A stretch of 38,305 nucleotides of DNA from Acanthaster planci (taxonomy: Eukaryota > Echinodermata > Asteroidea > Valvatida > Acanthasteridae). Below the pieces are notes generated by a model. The model was given only the letters and a program-made list of their open reading frames with translations. It ran no database searches and was not told the origin of the DNA. Shown in pieces: positions 29,479-37,909 of the stretch. Position 1 is the first letter of the stretch, and each line of letters starts with the position of its first letter. Position numbers and translations under genes: made by a program. The stretch spans positions 2,356,946-2,395,250 of the forward strand of contig NW_019091372.1 of assembly GCF_001949145.1 (NCBI RefSeq). The letters run 5' to 3'.

Positions 29479-29964
29479 TTACAAATCTGTTGACTCCGGG
29501 ACCATATTACATTTTTTCATTAGATTGCACTTTCGGCAAACAAGCACGCAATTCCATTTGACATGCCCAAAACCAGTATGCAATCTTTCTATCGTCGCCT
29601 AGTGGTCTTTTTCCTCGATAAATTGTAATTTAACTTTGCAATCTAGAAAATGACAATTTTCATGCTCATTGACTAATTCCCGTAACAATTCTTTGTCAAT
29701 AAATTTTTGGGTGTTAAATAAATTATTTTGCCTGTCGTGCTTTTTAGAGTCCCACAACCAGCGGTCAATGGTGATTTTAACAGCGTCGCCGCAAATTTTA
29801 CAAGTGTCTTTTCTTCTCCCATGAGGGCATCTATTTCTATCATGACTCTCTATTCGTCTATCAATACAATTATTACACTTTAAATTTATCTCGCCATTTG
29901 GCTTTATTCGATTATTTGAAATTGCTTTTAATTTCTTACACTGAGTATACATTTTAGTATCCAT
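29479..29964 (-). pseudogene. Zinc-knuckle HNH endonuclease (B2)
   Basis: From the ATG at 29964: MDTKMYTQCKKLKAI, a C-x2-C (KCNNC), the knuckle CPHGRRKDTCKIC, a helical stretch, a Cys/His segment NEHENCHFLDC, one TAG at 29601, then directly in frame ATIERLHTGFGHVKWNCVL and CRKCN. The R-L/I-D/H..GH-x-x-x-N..L-x-C-x-x-CN pattern is that of HNH/recombination-endonuclease-VII-like nucleases. Only a single stop separates the halves, so it was active until recently relative to its neighbours. HNH enzymes of this type occur as selfish or DNA-processing genes in large DNA viruses and relatives. It ends NMVPESTDL as in element A, and its 3' flank carries the conserved hairpin. Confidence 0.7.
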
Positions 29965-30007
29965 TTCAATTATTGTCAATTTAACAAATTTGTATAAAGT
30001 TCTATTC

Positions 30008-30629
30008 ACGTCAAAAACCACGACACGGGAGGTTCAGTGTAAATCAATTTACTAAATTTCACGTCTCGTAAATGTTTTTTAATTTCCTTTTTTTTTCATC
30101 AGGCACTTCATCATTCTCGTCTAAACACTGATCAAATGAATTTCGGTCCTTGCAATGAAATAAAGTGGTCCACGCCGTGTTTTCTCTTCATTCTTTGAGC
30201 ACCGAGTTGTATTTTTGGCTCAATAACCAACAGCTGTGTAAATAATGCCGGCCACTAAACGCCATCTTACTCAATGCACACGTATTACTATTTCTAGATT
30301 TCTTGCAATATTTAATAAACTGGTCAGCTGCGCAATCATCAATAACAAATAAAGTATTTACACCGTCAAAATTTTTTTTATATAATACAATCGCTTCGTT
30401 AAGGTCTAATCTCTCTTTTTCCAAGTCGCAAAGATAAACGTTATCGTCAATTATAAACCCACAGCCGCTCCAAATAAGTTTTATTTTTAGACAAAGTCGG
30501 GCCAATAATCTCGATCGCTTCAAATGTGTGGCGGTATTTGGTCTCCAGAGGGTCTAGCACCCAAATTGTTTTACCTGACCCAGTTTTACCCACTATCAAG
30601 GCGCAATGGGGACTTTTGTACATTTTCAT
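30008..30629 (-). pseudogene. FtsK/HerA-type packaging ATPase (B2)
   Basis: From 30629: MKMYKSPHCALIVGKTGSGK with an intact Walker A (GKTGSGKT), RHTFEAIEIIGPTLSKNKTY, a frameshift near 30455, then NEAIVLYKKNFDGVNTLFVI followed by DDCAAD (Walker B), SNTCALSKMAFSGRHYLHSC, a stop near 30180, and FHCKDRNSFDQ, HLRDVKF, TEPPVSW to a TGA at 30008. Both nucleotide-binding motifs survive, unlike in copy A. It lies between capsid and HNH genes in the same order as in element A, but on the opposite strand. Confidence 0.85.
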
Positions 30630-30660
30630 TTATTTTAAACCCGATTTATTTTAACTCGAC

Positions 30661-31815
30661 TTAATAAACGAAGCTCTTAAAATGTCCGTCTTCAATCGTT
30701 AACTGCGCGTCCATCACCAAAAATACGTACATCGTCAACGGGCCTGCAGTTTCTGCTTCTCGTTCCATCTGTATCGATATGTCACCGCCGCCCCCAGAGG
30801 CCTGTCCGATCCATGTGCCGAGTTATCGTCTGAACTTCTAAAGTCTAACCACAAACCGTACACGTCCTTTAAATAATCAGCCGTGTCTACTCCGGTTAAA
30901 TTTAGGTCTTTTGCAACCACTCGAGCCGATTCAGTGTCTGAGTCACCGAAGTATTTGTTAATTTCGTTCCAATGCTGATATTCAAATAGCCCCCAAGGAT
31001 TCAGCTGATTTGGTTTCCCCTCGATCGCTACAACCGTTGTAGTCATATGCGGGTTGTAAAATCTCTGACGGCCGGATCTTTGAACAGAATCAAAACTCCT
31101 TTAAGACTTTTAATTGTCTGGTCGATACTGATGTTCCATAATGTATCCGACTTATTGACCACTTGTTTTTTTCCAAGAATGAATTCGGTCCAACGAATAA
31201 TACACGAGCCCTTTTTGTTTATACAGGATACTCATTGCCAAATTGCGATTGGTGACGACTTCGTATTCTAAAGTTATATCCGAAATTACATATTCCGCGG
31301 CCGTGTCTGACGAGTTAACCACTCTATCATGCAAGTTAAAAGTTAACTGATACGTCAGAGGCTCTTTAAAACCCAAAGGATAAAAAGGACTGTGATCTGT
31401 CAATAGCGGCGTGTCTAATGGAATCGCGTATCTATGCATCTGCAATTGCTTTATCTTTCCGCTGTTTGCGGCTTCGTTTTTGTTGCCCGCCCCCAGTCGT
31501 AACTTGGCCACGTTTTCCCTTTCGAGGCCAAAGTACGCCATATTTTTAGTCAGCGACAGAGGTAGCCAGTTATCTTTAAAATTGTGAAACACATCCGCGT
31601 CTCGGTAACTGACGATTTTGTTGCCTGTAAGCTGACGTTGATTTCTTTAATCAAATTTCTCGCCACATTATTAAACACGGTTCGATTATCGTCGGATGCT
31701 CCGTCTAAATCGAGTTTAAACGCCAACTTTGCGGTACCCGGACGATTACGTCGTCAATGCCTAAAGCGACGAGTTTTATGTTCAACGTGTAACCTGCTGC
31801 AACGGTACTCGGATT
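30661..31815 (-). pseudogene. Putative capsid protein (B2)
   Basis: Same protein as at 9270-10285, with a fuller middle. Blocks: STVAAGYTLN at the truncated N-terminus (~31810), GTAKLAFKLDLDGASDDNRT, NMAYFGLERENVAKLRLGA, LTYQLTFNLHDRVVNSSDTA, ITLEYEVVTNRNLAMSIL, GLFEYQHWNEINKYFGD, KDLNLTGV, YLKDVYGLWLDFRSSDDNSA and the end MDAQLTIEDGHFKSFVY. The order and position before the packaging ATPase suggest the major capsid protein. The N-terminus is cut at ~31815, where sequence switches abruptly to an integrase tail on the other strand, marking a deletion. Confidence 0.7.
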
Positions 31816-31975
31816 ATCAAATTGACAAACGCACCAGTCAATTTAAACGAGTCAATGGCAGGCGCGTGAAAACGGGCCCAAGTTTGTATTACTTATTAAA
31901 CGGGCCAACTAGGAGTTTTGTCAAAGAGGGACTTCAAGTTGTAACCGAGGATACCGAATTACCGTCCACTAGACA
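31800..31975 (+). pseudogene. Integrase C-terminal fragment (B2)
   Basis: YQIDKRTSQFKRVNGRRVKT and SLYYLLNGPTRSFV match the C-terminal domain of the element A integrase (FKRVRGKKVKTGPTLYYLL). The catalytic core is gone. In element A the corresponding points lie ~1.65 kb apart, so B2 lost integrase core, MASAL-type gene and capsid start in one deletion. Confidence 0.8.
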
Positions 31976-32080
31976 ATGTCCGTGGGCTAAAGGTTCAATG
32001 CCGTCTGATAATACGTAATGCTCTGTGTCTAACGGCGAAAGGCTTAATTTATTTTGCGACACAGTGAATATGAGTTGCGG
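31960..32080 (-). pseudogene. DNA polymerase B C-terminal fragment (B2)
   Basis: The minus strand reads FTVSQNKLSLSPLDTEHYVL, then GIEPLAHGHCLV, equivalent to FTVMQNKLSLSPLDIKRYLL and LAYGHYSI of element A. It converges with the integrase tail as in element A and stops abruptly at ~32080, where the inverted-repeat sequence starts. Confidence 0.75.
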
Positions 32081-32400
32081 GGGGGCCTGTTTGGTACACT
32101 TTTTATAGTACATTTTTTACAGTACATGTTTTATAGTACACTGTTTAGGGTACACGTTGACCCAAAATCTTAAAATGTTCCCCAACACAATAGACCCATG
32201 GCCCGGCTGGAGGTCCGGACGTAAGTAACATGACACAATAGACCGTGGGCCGACCGTGAGGCTATAAAAGTGAATGAAAGGATAAGAGTACTAATCCCTA
32301 TACAAAGGACCGTAGGCCGACCGTTGGGCCCCCAAAAGTTAATGATCGTGATACAATAGAGATTGGCCGACCGGGGCTAAAAGTCCGTTTGTGTATTTTG
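32078..32400. repeat. Right inverted-repeat arm with short tandem repeats
   Basis: Starts GGGGGGGCCTGTTTGGTACA (inverted match to 29269-29287). Then a ~20-bp TATAGTACA repeat (32095-32160), then four units starting ACAATAGACC/ACAAAGGACC with GGCCGACCG (32188, 32236, 32302, 32352). The same unit appears inverted at 28860-28925. Confidence 0.55.
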
Positions 32401-32716
32401 TTAATGGTACACGCCGATAATGAAAGCGATAATGAAAGCACTTCTCTTACAATCGTCGCCACGGCTGTTTGTTTCGCGGATTTTAGAAATCTAAAATAAA
32501 GATGGTCGCATGAGCGTCAGGAAAGGGGTGATATGACCAAAGATGAGGGTAGGGGGGAGAAGTTAATGAGTCGCGGGGAGACATATATCGACCCGTCCGT
32601 GGGGTAAACGCGAAAAAATCAAATTCGGGGTTGAGAGAAAACGTTTAAGGCGATGATTTTAACGCGGTAGTTAAAATGAATATTTGATTCGAAAGGTAGC
32701 AGATCGAGAGATAAAT
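32401..32716. other. Spacer upstream of element C accessory genes
   Basis: No gene seen. It includes a G-rich stretch (32520-32580) and presumably early promoters for the accessory genes; no TATA box was identified with confidence. Confidence 0.3.
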
Positions 32717-33110
32717 ATGGAGAGCGAAATCCCAAACTGTCGGCCTACCCGATTAGTGTATCTGGCCTCCGAAGTAACGGAGCGACAGCTCGCTGAATTG
32801 GCTGGTAATCTCGTCAAAGAACAGGAGGGAACGAAACCCTGGGAAGAACTTTTGATGTCTCTCGGCCTTTCTAGCGTCGATTTATTAGGCATAAAGAAGA
32901 AAACAGATTTAATTTGTGGGGGACAATCGTTACGCCTTGGTGCAGTGGAAACGGCGTTATTATAAAGAAGCCACGGAGTGTCAACGATGTAATATTTCGA
33001 TTGGAGCCTACGATTTTTTATACCCGGAGTAAAGTTTTAAGGGAGTAAAACCGAATCTATGTGATTTATGTTTAGAAAATGACGTCATGCAACGTCATAT
33101 CAATAAAACG
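32717..33110 (+). pseudogene. Death-domain-like accessory protein (element C)
   Basis: From ATG 32717 (MESEIPNC): LASEVTERQLAELAGNLV, KPWEELLMSLGLSSVDLLGI. This is the helix 1 to helix 3 signature of the death-domain fold (L..L..LA..L...W..L...LGL....I). A frameshift near 32920 leads to DNRYALVQWKRRYY in the next frame, which fits helix 5 (ALxxWxxR). After it comes a C-x2-C (CQRC) and, past a TAA at 33028, another (CDLC), possibly a zinc-binding tail. Death-domain proteins act in apoptosis and innate signalling; a virus-like element could use one to interfere with host cell death, which is inference. The alternative is a host gene fragment. Confidence 0.5.
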
Positions 33111-33263
33111 ATAATCCTTTTGTTAAAAAATGCTGAGTCATCCTCTTAAGAAATGACGTCATGAGAACGGGCTGTTGCGCAATATTTCATTCAAGAAAAT
33201 GAAATAAAAGCGAGTGGAACAACGCCAAAGTGATATTTTCTGGAAGATGTTCAATTGCGAAAG

Positions 33264-33725
33264 ATGACCGGTCCTCAAACACAAGCCCCTTGGTCCTCCC
33301 AATGCAACGCATTGCCGTCGTGTAGACCCACGCATAGTTGGGATATGGCCGGCAGCCTTAATACGGTCTCTGAATTTTGTCAAGAAATGGAACAGGCCCC
33401 AATGGCTCAAGTGCCTTTGGAAGAGGGATCGAGGAAAAGATCGTTGGTTGAACAAAGAATGACCGCGCCACTAAGGACCCTGAAAGTATTAGAGCCAACG
33501 GATTTATCGTCTAGCGCCAGATTTAAATTGACGGAGGGACGCCATGTTGTAATTGAAAAGTTTCGCGCGTTGCCTTACGTAAAAATAAGGGATTATCACC
33601 AAGTCAAAAAGAAGGGCTTTCCATTGGTTCCCGGTCGAGGGATTAATCTTCCCGTGACGGAGTGGGAGTGCCTTAAGACAATGATTCCCGAAATTGACGC
33701 GGCCATCGACCAAATTCCATCGTAA
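33264..33725 (+). CDS. PC4/Sub1-like ssDNA-binding protein (element C)
   Basis: An intact 153-codon frame. The N-terminal ~90 residues are low-complexity and basic/Pro-rich. The C-terminal half shows the PC4 fold signature: VVIEKFRALPYVKIRDYHQV (two strands), KKKGFPLVPGRGINLPVTEW (the K-G-I-x-L/W turn) and LKTMIPEIDAAI (C-terminal helix). PC4 proteins bind single-stranded DNA and act as transcription coactivators. In a protein-primed linear virus this could be an ssDNA-binding or early regulatory protein. It sits between two accessory genes on the same strand and is one of the few undamaged genes of element C. Confidence 0.6.
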   Translation: MTGPQTQAPWSSQCNALPSCRPTHSWDMAGSLNTVSEFCQEMEQAPMAQVPLEEGSRKRSLVEQRMTAPLRTLKVLEPTDLSSSARFKLTEGRHVVIEKFRALPYVKIRDYHQVKKKGFPLVPGRGINLPVTEWECLKTMIPEIDAAIDQIPS

Positions 33726-33811
33726 ATTGGCGGGAAATTTCCTTGCTACGAACAAAGAAGAGAAAAATGGATAAAAGGGGTAGAGTCGGCCCTCGAGACC
33801 CATCTTGCTCC

Positions 33812-33900
33812 AACGCAACCATCAGCACCACCAGTACCATCAGCACCACCAGCGCCATCAGCTTCAACAGCACCGCCAGCTTCATCAACAGCATCACCTC
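33812..33900. repeat. CAN trinucleotide repeat
   Basis: A run of CAG/CAC/CAT triplets, with ACC/AGC triplets, that would code His/Gln-rich or Thr/Ser-rich protein in two frames. It ends in a pyrimidine-rich TCTCTGCTTTCTCAG just before the next ATG. Confidence 0.7.
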
Positions 33901-33933
33901 TCTGCTTTCTCAGCACCATCTATCTTATACGCC

Positions 33934-34754
33934 ATGGCCCAACAGTTTTTTGGACCCAAGTTTAACGCCGAGGAGGAGTGGCGGCAGTTGGACGGCCGCG
34001 TGGCTGACGAACACCCCATGTGGGGACCCGCTCAACGGGAAATGGGTAAGTTAGGTTCGTTATCGATTCAACGCTCTCGTACGACGGTCCTAACATTCAA
34101 TTAGGAATGCTATTCTTCCAGTTTCTTATGGCTTTTCTTGTTTTCTTGTAACACGCAGATGTTGAACATGTCGATCTGGTCGAAGACGGAGGTCAAATCG
34201 ATAGATTTGACCATGTCAGACGATGGTAAGTTTCTTTTCAAAAAAATGTATATATGTAGGTGTGTTTAGTCGTCTTTGTTACTGTAATGTCAGCGATGTT
34301 TTAATACAAACAGATTTGTATTTGTATTTCATACGCAGACGACGACGTGTTTTTGCCGGCAAGCCCGGCACCCGCTCCACCCAGCCCGGCACCCGCTCCA
34401 CCAAGCCCACCCATCCTACCACCCAACGAGGACCTCTTCACTGAGGCTACAGTCTACCTCTACACACACGTGGCAATGTTTATTAATTTAATTTTTCCTC
34501 ATTTTATAGCAAGCAGATGTGGGGGGTGTGAAATCGATCACCCCTCACAAACTCAACACATATGTGTCATGGAAGACAAGGAAACGTTACTAAATTGGTT
34601 TTTGAGGGACATGTTGGAGGAGCTGTGTGACGATAGACTTGAAGAGTGTATTGATACATGGGTATACGAAGTGCAACAAAATCAGGAATTATCTTTACAC
34701 GACGCGCATTTGGACATGGCGATTCTTGACCTTTCCACATTTTTATGTTTTTAG
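33934..34754 (+). CDS. Spliced acidic/Pro-rich zinc-binding accessory protein
   Basis: Exon A 33934-34045 (MAQQFFGPKFNAEEEW to QREM), donor G|GTAAGT; exon B 34159-34225 between acceptor CACGCAG and donor ATG|GTAAGT; exon C from 34339 after acceptor ATACGCAG, open to 34754. A joined to C stays in frame. B joined to C is also in frame from its own ATG at 34213 (MSDD then DDDVFLPA). A-B-C meets a stop at the B-C junction. Exon C encodes an acidic start, two PASPAPAPPS-type proline repeats, then C-x2-C-x9-H-x-C (CGGCEIDHPSQTQHIC) and a helical acidic tail. The layout recalls small spliced early proteins of small DNA tumour viruses and the accessory genes described for adintoviruses; I see no LxCxE motif. 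AATAAA follows at 34926. Confidence 0.5.
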
Positions 34755-34925
34755 TTGCAGCAGGCGGAAAAATTAGAAGCGTTGAGACAATTTATTTTAT
34801 AGAACTGGGGTTTTTTTTCAGGGCTGTCGACACAGGGTTCCTCTTTTTTACTTTATTTTTTTTCTTTGTTTTTTCAAGTAATGTATAGTTAATGGTTTGA
34901 AATGTGTAATGTAATTTGTGTTTGA

Positions 34926-34931
34926 AATAAA
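34926..34931 (+). promoter_or_regulatory. Poly(A) signal of the spliced accessory gene
   Basis: AATAAA in GAAATAAAATGG, 172 bases after the stop at 34754, with T-rich sequence on both sides. Confidence 0.4.
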
Positions 34932-35251
34932 ATGGTTGTTATTGGGAATAGTTTGCGTCGCTTGTTTGTATTTTGGTTTGGGTCAAATAAGAAAAATAAT
35001 TAATAAATAAAATCAGGCAAAGAAATAGATAAATAAATCAAAATAGAAGATAATAATAAAGGAAATAGTCAAGAAATAGATAAATAAATCAAAATAGAAA
35101 ATAACTGATAAAGAAAATTAGGCAAAGAAATAGATAAATAAATCAATAATAAATAATAATGATCAAGAAAGGAAATAAAACAGACGCATTAAAAAGGGGT
35201 TAAATTATATCCAGCGGTCATTTCAAACTTTGACTTCGACGAGGCAGGATC
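34932..35251. repeat. AT-rich spacer with three ~52-bp repeats
   Basis: The word AAGAAATAGATAAATAAATC recurs at about 35020, 35071 and 35125. No gene. It separates the accessory genes from the integrase of element C. Confidence 0.7.
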
Positions 35252-35940
35252 ATGGAAAAGTACCTAAAGTCCCTCTATTACGACATAGGTCGCGAAAGCG
35301 GTCTGAGCAGCGTAAACAGGTTGTATCGCGCCACCAAGCAAGATGGAAAGTACAAGATTACGCGAAAGCAAATTCGAGACTTTCTTCGAGGACAGGACGC
35401 TTACACGCTCCATAAACCCGCCAGAAAAAGATATCCCAGAAACAAAATGATTGCCGGGGGTCGGGATGAAATCCACCAGTTAGATCTGGTAGATGTATCT
35501 AATTTATCCAAATACAATACAGGCTATAGATACTTGCTGACTTGGATCAACGTGTTTTCCAAATACGCCTGGGTTATTCCGTTAAAAAATAAATCGAGCA
35601 AGGCGCTGGTGAATGCTTTCAAGACCAATGTCAGATCTAGTGGCAGACCTTCCGTGATGATTCACACGGATAAAGGCAGTGAATTTACCAACCGTCCGTT
35701 CCAAGACATGCTTAAAACGGAAGGGATACATTTCTATACGACCAACAGCGAGGTCAAAGCATCTGTCGTGGAGAGATTCAACCGCAAGCTCAAGTATCGC
35801 ATGTGGTGGTACTTTACGTGGAAAAACACGTTGAAATACATCGACGTCTTGGGGCCACTGGTGAAGGCCTAAAACCATTCGCATCACCGAACCATTGGAA
35901 TGAAGCCCGCGGAAGTCACCGGCGCGAATGAAAGCGCCCT
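35252..35940 (+). pseudogene. Adintovirus/Polinton-type integrase (element C)
   Basis: An open frame of 206 codons from MEKYLKSLYYDIGRESGLSS, with KITRKQIRDFLRGQDAYTLH and PRNKMI before the core. DDE residues: first Asp in HQLDLVDV, second in IHTDKGSEF, Glu in SVVERFN. Between them RYLLTWINVFSKYAWVIPLK. A stop at 35870 follows PLVKA; the HSHHRTIGMKPAEVTGAN block continues in another frame to ~35925 and then runs straight into a penton-like tail. So the integrase C-terminal domain and everything up to the penton gene's last ~75 codons is deleted. It is clearly distinct from the integrase of element A. Confidence 0.9.
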
Positions 35941-36155
35941 TACTGAGAATCGTCCCCGTGCAAAAGTCTGGTGTCACTCAGTGTGATGTCATCGCTCACA
36001 CCTTCAGCGCGCCCCATTACGTGCCCGTCAAACGAAAACACTTTGAGACGATTCAGGTGGATATAAGGACCGACACGGGAGAGAAAGTGCCATTCCAACA
36101 CGGGAAACTCACCATTACACTTCATTTTCGCAAAAGCCGTCCCTCTTTGTTTTGA
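35928..36155 (+). pseudogene. Penton-like minor capsid protein, C-terminal part
   Basis: APLLRIVPV, HYVPVKRKHFETIQVDIRTD and VPFQHGKLTITLHFRKS, ending at 36155. This is the C-terminal end of the minor capsid (penton-base-like) protein of Polintons/adintoviruses as I know it: the APLLRIVPV block, the R-K-x-F-x-T-I-x-(V/I)-D-I-R-x-D-T-G block, and V-T-L-H-F-R near the stop. Its N-terminal majority is deleted and the remainder is joined to integrase. Confidence 0.7.
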
Positions 36156-36164
36156 GCCGTCACG

Positions 36165-36560
36165 GTGGCCTTCGTGAAATATTACAAAAATCATGCAGGG
36201 GGCGGGGATTATTATTTCAGAGGTGCCCCCGTTCAGAAGGGATACAGACTGGGCAATATTTTAGGAGGACTGTTCAGATCCGCTTTACCAATGATCAAAC
36301 AAGGCGCCAAAATGATAGGCAAGGAGGCCTTGAAGACCAGGATAGGAATCGTCGCCGATACCCTCGACGGACAGAATGTCAAGACGGCCGCGAAGAAACG
36401 GGTGAAACAGGCTGGAAAGAAGATGACGTCACGGGTCATGCAGCGACTCTCCGAGCAACCCGCCTCCCAGGAGAAAGGTTTAAAAAGGAAAGCATCCGGC
36501 GCGTCGGGCAGAAAGGCTCGGAGCAAGCGACCGAAAATTACCCCCGACATTTTCGATTAA
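36165..36560 (+). CDS. Basic virion core protein (element C)
   Basis: 131 codons, unbroken. It has a Gly/Tyr-rich start (GGGDYYFRGAPVQKGYRLG), then LGGLFRSALPMIKQGAKMIG and a long Lys/Arg-rich tail (KKRVKQAGKKMTSRV; GLKRKASGASGRKARSKRPK) ending DIFD. The order penton tail, basic protein, hexon matches adintovirus virion genes, where a small basic protein is thought to condense DNA. The first codon is GTG in GTGGCCTTC where ATG would be expected, so the start may have been lost by a single change; otherwise the reading frame is fully open. Confidence 0.7.
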   Translation: MAFVKYYKNHAGGGDYYFRGAPVQKGYRLGNILGGLFRSALPMIKQGAKMIGKEALKTRIGIVADTLDGQNVKTAAKKRVKQAGKKMTSRVMQRLSEQPASQEKGLKRKASGASGRKARSKRPKITPDIFD

Positions 36561-36577
36561 CAACGGTGTACACCACT

Positions 36578-37906
36578 ATGGCATTCATCAGTAAACATTC
36601 GTGCGAATGCACAAAGTCCGAACTAGATCTGTTTTCCGTCCCACCCACTCAGACCTCCATTTTGAAAGGGCAATGGGTACAGTACAATCCACTGACCAAT
36701 ATCGTGGACTCGGACTCTATAGAATTTAACATCACCGGTTCCACCAAGCACTACCTGGATTTGGCACACACCCTGATCAACGTCAAAGTTACAGTGGTCA
36801 ATGAAAATGGCGCCGACCTGGGCGAGGGTGTTCCCGTCGCTCCCGTCAATCTGCTGCTTCACTCCCTGTTCTCCGAAGTGGATGTCACGCTCAACGATAA
36901 ACTCGTTTTGTCTTCCTCCAACACGTACCCGTACCGAGCCCTGTTAGAAACCCTGCTCACTTAAGGCAGGTAAGGTCAAGGCATCGCAGCTGACAGCCGC
37001 CCTGTTTTACAAAGATACGGCGGGAAAAATGGACTCGGACGATCCAACCGCTGAAGAAAATTTCAGTGAGGGATTAAAGCGGAGATACAAACTGTCGAAG
37101 GGGAGCCGTATTATCGATACGTTGGGACCGATTCACGGAGACATATTTTTTCAAGATAGGTTTTTACTGAACGGCGTCAACCTGAAGCTCAAGTTTCATC
37201 GCAGCAAAAACAGTTTTTGTTTAACGGCGGCTTTACCGGACACTCACTACAAAGTAAAGATAATGGAAGCTTCTCTGTACGTGAGAAAGAAGGTGGTCAG
37301 TCCCACCGTGGCTCTAGCGCACGCCAAACCCTACAGAGTGCTACGGCCAAATACCCGCTGCGCAGAGTGGAGGTCAAAACTTTTTCTATTCCGCTAGGAA
37401 ATCAATCTTTTACCCGCGAAAATCTGTTTCTGGGACAAATCCCCCGGCGCATGGTGATTGGCATGGTGGATAACGCGGCCTTCGACGACGACTATCATAA
37501 AAACCCCTAAAACTTTAAACATTACGGTCTAAATTACCTGGGGCTGTACATGGATAACGAACAGACGCCGTGGTGACCTCTTCAACCCAAATTTTCCGGC
37601 AAAGACGAAGCGTACATGATGTCCTATCAGACTTTGTATTCCGGTATAAATACCCTGTTTGGAGACAAGGGCAATCAGATCAACAGGGAAGACTACGAGT
37701 CGGGATACTCCCTCTTTGCTTTTGATCTGTCTCCGGACTTGTCGAGCGGGTCTCATTTCAACCTGGTCAAGCGTAGTAACATGCGTCTGGAGTTGAAATT
37801 TGCCGAGGCCCTGACAACGACCGTCAACGTGAAGGTGTACAGTGAAATCGAGAGCATCCTGGAAGTGGACAAGAGCCGCAATATTCTGATCGATTACGCC
37901 AACTAA
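36578..37906 (+). pseudogene. Hexon-like double-jelly-roll major capsid protein
   Basis: From ATG 36578: MAFISKHSCECTKSELDLFS, VPPTQTSI, VQYNPLTNI, HSLFSEVDVTLNDKLV, SNTYPYRALLETLLT, then a frameshift at ~36960, DIFFQDRFLLNGVNLKL, KIMEASLYVRKKVVSPTVAL, a shift at ~37325, RRVEVKTFSIPLGN, NLFLGQIPRRMVIGMVDN, stop at 37508, NFKHYGLNYLGLYMDNE, stop near 37573, FAFDLSPDLSSGSHFNLVKR and the end EVDKSRNILIDYAN. Length and blocks match the adintovirus/Polinton hexon almost end to end (~440 residues). Two shifts and two stops make it a pseudogene. It forms the capsid shell as trimers in related viruses. Confidence 0.92.
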
Positions 37907-37909
37907 ACG

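Noticed and set aside
31584-32018. A 144-codon + strand ORF as a novel gene
   Set aside because: Its first half is antisense to the capsid gene and only the second half is real integrase tail; it is a chimera made by the deletion.
29269-32098. Reading the inverted match around B2 as the Polinton's own terminal inverted repeats
   Set aside because: The right arm starts inside the PolB gene, which is internal in these elements, so the arms must have another origin.
33743-34104. Ser/Thr-rich and His/Gln-rich ORFs at 33743 and 33805 as proteins
   Set aside because: Their composition comes from the CAN triplet repeat. The supported start is the ATG at 33934.
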